Below, in pieces: positions 14,101 to 25,959 of a stretch of 64,000 nucleotides of DNA. The stretch lies in assembly GCF_001522545.3 (NCBI RefSeq), contig NC_031773.1, forward strand, positions 19,416,302-19,480,301, read 5' to 3'. Within the stretch, counting starts at the first letter, position 1. Every line of letters starts with the position of its first letter. This DNA comes from Parus major. Taxonomy: Eukaryota; Chordata; Aves; Passeriformes; Paridae. The notes below the pieces were generated by a model. The model did no database searches, was not told where the DNA came from, and saw nothing but the letters and a program-made list of their open reading frames with translations. A program made the position numbers and the translations under genes.

Positions 14101-16563
14101 GACTTCACTAACAAGAATATAATCGGAAAATATTTATTAAAAGACAAACCCAAGCAATCCTTTGGAATTGAAAGAACTAAAAGATTTCCTGTTTTCTGTG
14201 ATGCTCCCAAGAAATATTTCCATAGTTAAATTAATCAATGTCTCCTCAATAGTGTAGTATTTACAGTAAGAAACAAAGTGTAAATTAGTTGAATCCATTT
14301 CCATTGTCCAAAGTAGCTGAGAAAGTGAAAAGTGAAAGCTTAAATGAAAATGTATAGTCAGATCCAGGAAATTATATATATATATTTTAATCTTTGTGTT
14401 GTGCTGAAAATATTCTGGTAAATATTTACTGCACTTGCATTTGATTCAGCTTGGAAAATCACTATTCTACAAGAAAGATAGTTATATAATGCATTGCAAA
14501 GAAATTATAAATACAGGCAACTTACAGTGGATGAAGGTTCACCCCTTGTTTTGTATATAAATGTATTGTATCTATACAGAAACAAGCCTTTATAACATTT
14601 AATGGAGTTGGAAAACCATAAAGCACATTTTTGAAAAGTTCCAGTCCTTCTCATTAAATAGGTATTTTTGATACACATCTAGAATAAGTATGAATATGTA
14701 TTTTAGTGAAGAAAAGATCTTGTTTGCTGATAGTGTTCCATTTTTATCAGAACAAGCAGTAGATTAGATTCATGTAGTTTTTCCTCTTTCTAGAATATGT
14801 TCCATCACTTAATTCAAGTGTTTGTATGCTTAAGCTTATTCTGTCCCTAAGAGGGAAATTAATCTTCCAGGCAATGAGTAGTGACCTGGTAACCCCAGAG
14901 AGCAGGGAAGTTGACACTAACCAGTTGAGACTAGTAGTAATCTCATGCTGTGCAGAAGGTCTAAGTGAACAGTCTGCAAGGTTAATGTGTTAGTACTTCA
15001 AGACAGTGTCCTAGGGAAAAAAAAGTAGATAATTAACTCACCCAGAGCCAAAGGCTATTTTGTGTTCCTACTGTCATCATGATGATAGAGACAGACTAAA
15101 CACTTTCTGTTTTGAGAGTCTGTGCTCTGATGAATTATAAAGACTCAAATCAGAACGATGCTTGCCTGTGAACTTAATGCAGTTAAACAGCAGAGGAGCA
15201 GAGACATCCTGCAACTCCCACCTGGTGAGCTGTTTTTGTCTCTTGGTAACAAGCCTGGTAACTTTTCCTAAAGTGTTACTTTCCTAGCATCAGTGGGACA
15301 ATGCACAACAAATTTACAATTTATATTATTATCAATATTAATAATTATATCTACAGTCATGTTGGGGTGCTGGGGTGAATGTGTTATGATAAATAAGTTT
15401 CAAATTTTTGGTAAAAGAATAAATGGTTATGCAGTTTAAAGAAAGACTACAGTTGTCCTTTAAGAAGAGTCTAGAACCAAGTGAAATAAAATAGTAAGAT
15501 GCTTTGATTTTACTAATAAGGATGCTAAAATTAAACATAAGTCCACAGTCCCCATTGTATTCTCTCTCTTAAATATTGAGTTGTATCAGGAATAGCTATC
15601 AACAGTGAAGACTTAAAAAAAAAGGTGAATCTTGTGAATCATTTTATTCAGTGTGTGTGTGATTTTTGCCAAAGGAGATTCTGAATGGTGTAGAAGTGAA
15701 AAGCTATCAATATTCTTGTTACATCAGGATCATCAGGTCGATTAGACATAATTATTTTTGAGTTAGCAATTGAGAACAGTGGCTTGAAAAAAAATTAGCC
15801 TTATCTCAATCCCATGAAGCCACAAGTTATGTCAATGAGTCCACTAAACCAGTTATATTCTAATAGCATGGAGAGACTGATGGGACTGTGAAAAAGTCAT
15901 CAATCTTTTTGCCACAGTTCTCATCTATACACCAAGTCTGTGTTTCAAAGAAGGCCTCCTCAGCCATAGCTCTCCTTTGCTGGCATACTCACATGTAGCC
16001 TTTATTTTTGGCTAGAGGATTAATTAATACAGTGTGCTTTCTGCAGACTGGTTATTCAGAAAACAATTTTGAAGATCAAATCTTGAAAAAGGATTAGCTA
16101 GGTATTTTTATTGATAACACTCAGGGAGAGTTTTACCTAAACCCAAGTCCTTGCATTATATTAATTTTGTGCATTGAATAATAAAATCTTTGTTACTGTT
16201 TCACTGAAACCGTACCACTGAAACAAGACCAATTTTACAAGTCCACCTGAAGATATTTTCAGATATTGTGGGAATTCATTTTAAATAAATGGATTTAAAC
16301 TACAGTGCTCCCATTGTCCCCACTTAGCTGCCTTCCTTATGTTGCCTTTCCAAATGATTTTATGCATTTTTGCCTGCAAACTTCCTAAAGGAAGCAAGGG
16401 CAAGATAGCAGCAAATATGAGCTAGGCAAAGTCAAGTGTTGTTTGGAGACTTGTCCATGCCGCCACAGCCCCGCAGCCTGGAGAGCCAAGCTGAGAGTTG
16501 TAGGAAACAGTGGCTTCAGCTGACAAATGTGTGAAGCCATTTGTGTTTATGGCAAATGCTGCT

Positions 16564-16588
16564 TTCATCCTTTTCATCCTTTTCATCT
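16564..16588 (+). repeat. 9-bp tandem repeat, about three copies
   Basis: The unit TTTTCATCC is repeated nearly three times, giving the HPFHPFH run in the overlapping chance frame. Confidence 0.8.
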
Positions 16589-17252
16589 GTTGGAGAGTGT
16601 TAGGAACAAGGTTAGTGTTTCAGAGCTCTACAAGGTTTCTATCCTTCTCTTTCTGATTTTCTGTGGCAAAAGTGGCTCATCTTGGGGCAGAAAAATTGGT
16701 TCTTGCCTACACAGTAGGTAAGAGTATTTTCGTTTCGCTTGGTTGTCTTGAGCTAGCTTTTCACACTGGCACGCCACATGTCACAGCTATTCAAACATTT
16801 CTCTTCAAAAGCAGCAAGCATTCCGTCACTGATGTCTGGTCTCCTGCACTGATTAAATGCAGGCACCTTGTTCAGTACAGTGCCAGGCCTGTTCAGTCAT
16901 TTTGTACTGGCAATTGTATAGTTTATGCACAGCCTGACATTCACATACATTTTCCACGTCATGCTGGCACACATATATTTTGAGTATGAGCTGACTCTTC
17001 CTTACTCATAGTTCTTGTCATCATTCTTATCACAACTAGTTGTAGTTTCATTTTTTATGAGCAAATAACATCTCAACAATTATTCCAGAAACCTCGAATA
17101 ATGTAAAATAAATACAAGTCAGATTCTGCCATTATATATGCAAAGCTGATTTTTTGATTTGTGAGACATTTATTGTTGGATAATCTTTTTTATAAAATAT
17201 ATTCCACCAAAAAATGCATAATAAAGATATTGTTCAAAGACTCTGAAGCTTT

Positions 17253-17267
17253 AAAAAAAAAAAAAAA
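17253..17267 (+). repeat. A15 tract flanked by inverted AAGCTT
   Basis: A pure A run with AAGCTT or AGCTT on both sides. No retroposon body is visible upstream. Confidence 0.8.
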
Positions 17268-18083
17268 GCTTAGTAGCATCTTCTCCTCCCAGGCAAGAAA
17301 AAGAGAAGTAAACAAATAATCAGTATATATGATTCACTCAATTTGTGTGCATATATATTATGTACATTTATTTTTCATCTTTTTGAGAAGGGGTCAGTCT
17401 ATAATAAATGATAGTGCCATTTTTATCTTTATATCTTTGAATTTCTAAGAATGATATTTTTTTACAGTGATGGAAAAATATGTAAGAAAACCGACTACAT
17501 CCTCTTTTGCCAATTGCCAGAATAACTAGTTTTAATGCTCTCTATGTAGAGTACATTTTGTTTGCTTATATTTTTACATCAAATACTGATGATAGCTGAT
17601 AAATATATCAAAAATAAAAAAATAAATCAATAGGTTTATTAACTTGAAAGAAGCAAAATCATTCAACTATCACTGTTTTCTGCAAATATTATTGGCCAAG
17701 TCTTCCACTGATAGATCTAGAATGGCATCACTGGGATTACAGTAAGATTTCATTTGTTTTCCTTTAATGTCCTAGAAAATAATATGCATAAATCAACAGA
17801 GAAAATATAATTCTGAAAATGTTCCTTTAATCAGAAGGACCTACTTTTAAAATTCCTGTCCCTTTTTGTTTGACATAGTTTTCTCAAAGTCAAGGCATTA
17901 AGAGGTTGAAATCACAATAGAAGATAACTGGATGCCTTTTTCATCTTAAGAACGAACCTGTGAAGTGTTTTTAGTAATGAATTTTGTAAAAAAAACTACA
18001 AATCTTTTATTTTTGGTTTTCTGTTGAATTAGTTCTCTTGAACAGGATGGAATCACTTTGTCCCCATGCCTTGCCTTATTTAA

Positions 18084-18109
18084 AATAAACAAACAAACAA
18101 ACAAACACA
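18084..18109 (+). repeat. (AAAC)n microsatellite
   Basis: Five AAAC units in a row following an AT-rich stretch. Confidence 0.9.
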
Positions 18110-19579
18110 TAATTTTGTCATTCTCCAAGGTGCTTTTTTTAGTAAACTGGCTTCACCACAGCTGTACCTCTGGCTTGTGTCACTGGTGAAGAGAGCTGCA
18201 GCCTAAGAAATACAGATTTACAATTCTATATTCTATAAAGGCAATGAAGATAAAAAGCCTGAAGAGACCACAGAATTATAGCATAGAGCAGGGCACTACT
18301 TTCTATCTGTTTCTTTATGTGTTGCCTTGTTTGTGGGGCCATAATTACATACTGATTACTGCCAGAAAAAAAAGATTCTCTTCATCCTGAATGGTAATTA
18401 CTGCATTACTGTGTTTCACTCCCATCCCTTTCTTTTGCTCTTTCTGACCATTATCAGCTCTAATTTAGGTTTTAACATGGCTTTTGGGAAACATAAATTT
18501 CAAATTATTGTTTACATTCCTTAAAATTATGGACATCTTGTGAATTATGTATCAACTAGTATATATTACTAACTAATTAACTTACTGTAACTGTACATGT
18601 ACCCATGGGACTGGAGAATGTTAAAATGAAAGGCTGACTACAGCTTCCTTGAGCTACATGATCGAAGTTGTGTTTGAATTTCTATCCCTTCAGGTGACTT
18701 CTCTTTGATGAAATTAAGAGAACATCAGAATCGTTCTCCTGTAAGATAGCAATAAATGTACTCTAACAGAAAATAGTGCAATTTGTCTTAATAATTTTTT
18801 TCTTTACGTCTCTGACATTCTTCCATTACTCTAGATTTTGAAAAAAAATTGGAGGGACTGTAGATCACCCTTACTCAATTGACTTCTGTTGGAACTGTGC
18901 TGATTTAGGCCAGTAGAAGAGGTCAGTGCCAAGAGCTTTGAATGCTTTCAGTCATGAAACAAGTCACTTGCAGATCATTAGGATGGCTTAAAAAGGATCT
19001 TACCAAATTACATTCTGGCTTTTTTTCTTTCTTTTCTTTGAAACTCTGGTATCCGCTGAGGTGACAGTGAGTAAGCTCTCTACTGATGAAAATGTTTGAA
19101 ATACATTTAAAAAGAGACCGGAGTTCTCACCACCGCTTTCCATCAGTAAACTTTTTTTCCTCTGCCACAGAATTCCAGGCGCATGGGAGTGAATGTAAAA
19201 GTCAATCATACAATTCTTGCACTAGGTGATATGGTAGTCAAAATAAAAGGCATCCAAACTAGCAAAACCAAATGTAGTGTGTCCCTATCTATGTAACACA
19301 TCCTTAAAGACGCAGATACCTTACCTGGTGAAGTCAAATATAACAATATTTCAAAAATGGTAATTCTCCTGGTTTTCTCTTTACTATGAACTATTCTTAT
19401 TCACCTAAGGACTGAAAGAGTAAACAACAAAAGTCCCCAGAACTCCATTTGTTGTGGATTTCCACATGCTTGTCTGCAAGAGCATGTGCACCTGTACCGA
19501 TGCAAATTCACACCGGCACTTGAGATTGCCCAGTCACATTGGCTAAGATATTTCTGGTGCAGTGGCATCTTAATAGTGG

Positions 19580-20125
19580 ATCATAGGATATTTCAGGTTG
19601 GAAAGAACTTCAGGAGGTCTGTAGTCCAACCTCATGCTCAAAACAGGATGCTAATTTCCATCCCAGCTTAAGCCACAACACAGGATCAGCAGGTCAACAC
19701 AGGTGAGGTTGGATCTGGGTGAGTTAGGACTTAATCAGTCAGATTTTGAAAACCTCTGAGGATTAGGAGAAACTGAATATCTTCTCTGGGAAGCCCATTC
19801 TGAGGTCTGGGCAACATTACTGGAAAAAGCTTTAACCAGTCTAAAACTCTTGAGTTTCAAGTCATGCCCATAATGTCCCTCATTGTACATCATTACGGAG
19901 AGTATTTGGTTCATCTCCCTGTTTGGATCTGCTCTTTGAAGGACTTGACCTACCATTTCTTCTCTAGGCTGGCCAAACCCTTATCCTTCATCCTTTCCTC
20001 ACTGGGCATGTGATTCATCCCTGTGAACATCTTGATGGCTGTTTGCTGAACTTGCTCCAGTTTATTGATGTATTTCTTATATAGAAGGGCTCAAAACACA
20101 TTTACACATCTAATGTACTGGTGAA
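19580..20125 (-). mobile_element. CR1 LINE, 3' part, minus strand
   Basis: Read on the plus strand it starts with ATCATAGGATATTTCAGGTT and GGAAAGAACTTCAGGAGGTC, followed by AGTCCAACCTCATGCTC, the reverse complement of a CR1 3' end. It continues through GAGTTTCAAGTCATGCCCAT and GGCTGTTTGCTGAACTTGCT to GGGCTCAAAACACA, matching successive parts of the element as I recall them. At about 546 bases it is the longest clear CR1 copy here, but diverged and with no intact open frame. The open frame 19735-19956 (minus) is a remnant inside it. Confidence 0.88.
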
Positions 20126-20739
20126 TTTTCCCATCAGTCTGCATATTGAAGGTTATGGTACAAATGATAAGAATAAGGAGAAATTAAATAGCCTGGGTAA
20201 AATGAGTTCAAATTGCACTAGGTAGATTGGAACATGAACTGCACAAGATTCCGGCATTCTGCAGAGGAGTTTGGATTTATTCAAACTTAAATCCATAACT
20301 GTAAAATATGTTGTACAAAAGTAGATGGAAACATTTCAGTTTTATTCAAGATCAAGACTTTTGACCAGCCTTAGGTTCCTAAAGTAAGCTTATGACAATA
20401 TAAAAATTATCATGGGTGTTATTTTTTTAAATTATAGTAGCAGAATACCTAAAAATTCCTGTCTTTCTCAATTGATTTTTGAGTGCATGGAAACAACCAA
20501 GCAGCTCCTCACTGTCTCAGTGTTACAGTGACATGCACACTTGATTGAAAATCTGCTTTTCTGGAGTACATATTACTAGCAGGCTTAGAATGCTGCTAAA
20601 AGATGGTACACTGAATTGCAAGACTTAAACCTTACTGTGCTGATAGCTGTTCATACTAGGGGACTTTCTGATTTAGGGATGCAAAATACAGCAATGTGTG
20701 TGCTTCCTGTCAAGAGAAAGACTGTAACAGTACATTGCA

Positions 20740-20803
20740 TATTATTATTATTATTGTTGTTGTTGTTGTTGTTACTATTATTATTAGTGCTATTATTATT
20801 AGC
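20740..20803 (+). repeat. (ATT)n/(GTT)n compound trinucleotide repeat
   Basis: About five ATT units, six GTT units, then interrupted ATT units. It yields the poly-Leu run in the overlapping frame 20616-20810, which is not a gene. Confidence 0.93.
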
Positions 20804-23800
20804 ATACTAGCACCTAAAAAGGAGAGATTTGATTTGCAAAAAAGTGCTTAATCACAAGCATTTTTAAGCAGAAGTTGAATATCAATCAGGTGCTAAACCA
20901 CGTGTGAATTTGGTGGACTCAGATTTATTAGTTGGATTCATCCCCTGTGAGGAATTAAACTTGTTTGTACCATGAATACTTGATGGCCCTTGGCAGAGGC
21001 TAAAGTCCCCCAGATTCTCAAGATGGCTTTGGTTTTTGTTTTGTGAAATATATACTTCAGATATTTTGGTAGAGTATTGAGTTTTAAAGGCGTTTACGTG
21101 GCTAAACACGTTTTTGACTACTTTTTAAATTAGATGCCTAAAGTGTACTGTGGGGACCTTTTCTGGGTGTTTGTTGCTTAGTCACAGGCATGTTGTTCAG
21201 CACCATCTAATTTAGCATGTCTCAGCCAAGATAATGCTCAGTTTTGCTGCAAAAGCCCTGACAGCATATCTATTTCCCTCCAACTCCAAAACACCGTCTC
21301 CAGACAAGCCTCTTTTCTCTCTCTTCAGCTGTTTGTAGATAACTGTCCTGATTCTCACAGGGGGAGCAAGTAGAGCAAATTGATTCTTTCTATCCGAAGG
21401 GGACAGGACTGCCCATAAGGGAACTTTTCTTCACGTTGCTTACTGTCAGTGTTTTGCCCTAGTGAGGATGGGATATGTGCAGCTGTAGGAGTGCTGCCAA
21501 TGGAGTGTGTACAACCAACCTGCTCCAGGAGCAAGCATCTATAATGTCCCTAATTTAGCAATTTTAGCAATGAAGCCAATCAGTTCTAATTAGTTTGTGA
21601 TTAAAGAACTAGCTATCTTCTAGGCTGTGCGAAGAGTACTGGGTAAACTGTCTTCCAGTTTTAGACTGAAATCCCCTTCCAGAAGGCAATCGTCTGTGTC
21701 CTGTTCATGCCATCAAGCAGTCCATTAAGTAGCTGCTTAGTTCTAATTGATGGTGCTTTTATTTTTATCAGGTCCTGAAAAAGCACCTTTAATTAGACTA
21801 GTGGGGAAATTACAGATTTTTACCTGTGGAAAATCATGTGTTTTAGCAGTTGTCTACACATCTGGTAGAAGAAAATTGTATTTCACCATCTCCAGTAAAT
21901 CACATAGGTTTACTTTGACAGTAATACATGATAAAATTATACCCTATAGCAGTACAAAGTTCTTGAACCCTGTTTTCCATTTTGACTGTCAAAAATTACC
22001 TCTTGTCATACAGAAAGATATGAAACAAAAGAGTATTTAATTTTCTATAACCATGTGGCATCTTTCATACTGGCTACACAAAGTGAAATCTATTTCTTTT
22101 CCTCATCATGCCCTACTTCTTGCAGTGTGATGGTTTCATTAAAATGGGACAGGGAAGATGGAGACAGTGGATAGGGCAAATGCAAAAGTTAATGCAATAT
22201 TTTCTTCACCTCTTAATATTGAAAAATGTTACTGTTGGATCTTTTATATGCTTAAATTCATAGTTGTTCCTCTGCTGTAAAAAGTATGCTTTAATTGCCT
22301 TCCTTTTTTGGCTGCAGTTGAAAAAATTCTCCAACTGCTCCTTCCTGAAAAATACTCTTTTTCACATAAAATTTCTGTCATGAATACTTCTATCTTGTCT
22401 AGCTCTAAAAATTTCCAAGAGGAAATTTGATACTTTGAAACCAACCAGCAACTTATAGTGAAATTATTTTAAGATTCATTATTAAATTTATTTCCATTTG
22501 TCATTGGTTTTTATTGAATTGGTCCTGATTTTTTGTGCCTTAGCAGTAGCATGGAGTGCTGTGAATGAATTCAAATGTGACATATAGCTACAGTTGGTCC
22601 TTGCAACAATTGCAGGAAAACAGAACAACTTCATTTTTTCTTATTCTCATAACATCAGACTAAACAGCAGATAGTATGTGAGATACTGTTTTTAACTAGC
22701 ATACATATTTATCTTGCACAGCCCTAGTTCTCTACCAGTTAACTATGTAGTTTAAACTAGTTACACAAGCAAGTCTGGTAGGGAAGCACTTCAACTTGTT
22801 TTCCTAAATGCTTATATTTGGAGAGGGTAAGTGTTTTCTCTGGAACAAAAAAGCTTTTCTTTAGGTTAGACTGTTAAATGTGAGATTGCTAAAGCTGCAC
22901 AAGATGCATCCTTCGTCAGCAACTAACTGCAAATACACAGAGCTGATGAAAGCCCCCATTCAGGAGTGACCAAATTATTCATTACTTCATGTGAATCATG
23001 ACATCAAAACACAGCCTGTGTGGGAATCCACAGTATATTCCAAAACTATATTTAAATTATCTTCATCAAAAAGATATCAAATGTTCATTGCAGAAATGAC
23101 TCTGTTAGGATGTTGCTGCCCCTTAGCTTGCAGACTTCAAGCCAAGCCAGAAGAGACATCCAGCCCACATTACCTTCATGATAATTCACACAGGCACTCT
23201 GATATCAGAAAAGGGACTCTTATGTAAGTCCTTCCATTGAAGGAGCTCCAGATGAAGATGCCTTAAATTTCTACAGTATCTACAGGTGATGAAAAGGGCA
23301 CAAAAAAACATCTCAATCTACTACTTTGATAAATAGCTGACCACAAAGAGTTTGCAACCTCCATCGTTCTGCTCTTTTGGAGCTTCTCATCAAACTAAAG
23401 GCTTAAACCTCTGTTTAGTAGTATTTAATATTATTAGTTTAGATGTTGCAATAGTTCTGGTGAAGACTTGGTGCAGCTTTGCTCTTTAGTCTCCAATTAA
23501 ACTCATAACAAATATTGGCCACAAATGCTTCAGGAAGTGATGTGTTTGGATACCTCTTTTTCTATATATGCCCACAAAAATTGCTTTCTAATTGCAAGAA
23601 AGTCCTTTCTTAAGCATGATGTCAATCAAGTTTGCAACTAAAAATTCTTCTGAAGACAAAAGTCCCTTCAGTTGCTTGTCTGAGCCTTACAATTGGAAGC
23701 TCTCAGGGTCAAAAAGCAGAAAAAAGGATTTTTATACATATTGCTGTGTGTGCTGAAGGTCCTCTGAGTTTAAATGCTAGCAGAAAATTATTAAATTCAG

Positions 23801-24588
23801 TTGCTTTTACTGAATCTTTACTCTTTCTGATAGGCTTTGCTGTAGGCTTTGGAGTTATTCACTGAAGTCTGCATAGAATTGCTTGCAGCCTGTGGGGTTT
23901 TAAAATGGTTATTTTAACCTATGTGCCTGGTCTAGTTACACTGGCAATTTCTTCCACAGCTGGAAATTCCCATGGGTAATTTATGTTAGAAAAATGTAGA
24001 TCCTATCTACATACTTAACTCGAGATATTATGAGTTTCAAACTTGAGAAATTCAGCAAAAATATTTGGTTGCCTTTGCATGCTAACACTAATACTGACAT
24101 TATTCTGAGGGAGAAATAAAACACCTAACGTTTGAACAACATTTAAACTGTTTTCACTAAGGTAGTCCTTAGATCTTTGTGTTAGCTTTTTTCCTTTATC
24201 TTAATTTAATTTTGTTCAGAAATAGCAAAACTAAAACTTTTGGGATGGTTTCATTATGAAAAATCCATCTCTTTTTATATTTAAAGCATTTTTTCTAAAC
24301 TCTTTTGGTTTGGTGAAAAATCAGTGAAGCAACATTTCATGTTCACAAATTGAGCTGAAAAAATTTTGAGGTTGAAATTCCCTATTTTTACTTAGAATTT
24401 AAAGAATGTTAATGGTAAAACCAAACATTTTAGATTTGAAACAATTTAATGTGTTACTATATACTGATGTATGTACAGTGAAGTCTTAAATGTGATGACT
24501 ATATATGTTGACCTTGTGCATTCAATTTTTACTTCTTTTACAAGTAAAGAAAAATAGATTTAAAAAGAAGATTTTAAAAAGTGTTACA

Positions 24589-24617
24589 TTTCTATCTTAA
24601 CTATAATAAGATAGAAA
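24589..24617. repeat. Perfect 11-bp hairpin with 7-base loop
   Basis: TTTCTATCTTA pairs with TAAGATAGAAA around ACTATAA. Confidence 0.85.
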
Positions 24618-25317
24618 CAACTGTCTAATGTTAATATAAACTGTCTAACATTACTGAAAATAGAAGTATAGAGGAATGAAAGAGAAAGTGGATCCCAAAT
24701 ACTTCTAACTGATATATGGTACGAAATTTGCAGAAGTGTAAGAGTAGAGAAAAACTAATAAATCTCTGATTTTGGTGTCTTTCCTAACATAAAAGCAGAA
24801 GAAGCAAAAGGGGAATTAGTGTTATTTAAATGACCATGTAAATAGTTAGGGAACCTTCAGAATATATGTAAATATTATACAGAATTTGTGAAATTGGCTG
24901 TGGTTTGTTCTGTGGCTTAAAAGCTGGACAAAATCTAATGAAAACTATTGTGATTCAGATTTATTAATTACTCTGCATCCTTGATTAGTAATGACAGTCT
25001 CTCTCCCTTTTATTTAAACTTCCAAGGTGTCTTTCTCTTTTTCTGCAGGTATTTTCTGCTCTCAGGTTGTCAGACATATTGTAGTCAGAAAGTGAACCAG
25101 TATAGGTGAACAGATCTCTGTAGTATCAAAGTCACAATATTTTTATAACTAGAAATATAACTTTTGAAAGTGTTATGCCCAGTATTCAGTTCTATTCACA
25201 CTAAATATTATGTTCCAACATGGGCAATTACATAGATACCTACTAGTCATGTGCCTTAAAGAAATATTGCTTATTCCACTGTATTATTTTAAATGCATGG
25301 TTCTTAGTGTGGCTGGC

Positions 25318-25350
25318 TAAGGAGACAACATATCCTATGGTGTCTCCTTA
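25318..25350. repeat. Perfect 10-bp hairpin with 13-base loop
   Basis: TAAGGAGACA at 25318-25327 pairs with TGTCTCCTTA at 25341-25350. Confidence 0.85.
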
Positions 25351-25933
25351 TTTTAGTGCAGGCATTAGTGTTTAGCTTATCATATTCATCATAGCAAATC
25401 TTGTCTCAGCAAGATAAACTACACAAAATTCTCACTATTGGATGTAGCAGACTTGTTTTTTTAAATGTATGAGGATTCTAAGTGCCTGTGTTCTCCGACT
25501 CTGTATACTGTTTCAAGGAGCTATAATTAAGCAATATTAAGGCACTAATTAGGAAAAGGAAAATTTTTCACTCTGATAACAACATTCAAACTGTTGTTAG
25601 GGATTCTCTCAAAGTAAATAAATGAAAAAATAGAGAATCTTCTTTTAGCAATGCAACCTTAGTTTGCTTTCCTAAGAGAAAACACCAGTAAATGTCACAT
25701 ATAGAAACACTATAATATAACTACAGAAATGGTTTAATTCCATTTGGTACATATTACTGTGCATTTGTTAGAAGTGTTTTTCTGAAACAAGAGTCTTTTT
25801 TACTGTGCAAGTCAGCAAAAAGATTATGATATGTCCAATGGAAAATGTTGCAGGCCAAGAATTTTTTTGATGCTTCAGTTACAGGATGAAGCAAAAAGAA
25901 AAGTTAGTTTTTCATTTATGGTGGTGTTAAAAT

Positions 25934-25959
25934 TATTGGAACATATTCATGTTCCAATA
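25934..25959. repeat. Perfect 11-bp hairpin with 4-base loop
   Basis: TATTGGAACAT and ATGTTCCAATA pair around the loop ATTC. After one mismatch the pairing continues for about three A-T pairs. Confidence 0.85.

Noticed and set aside
20616..20810. Small frame ending in a poly-Leu run, resembling a signal or membrane segment
   Set aside because: The Leu run is the translation of a trinucleotide microsatellite.
25005..25048. Acceptor-like TTTCTCTTTTTCTGCAG
   Set aside because: The following sequence has no coding match and no donor in a consistent frame.
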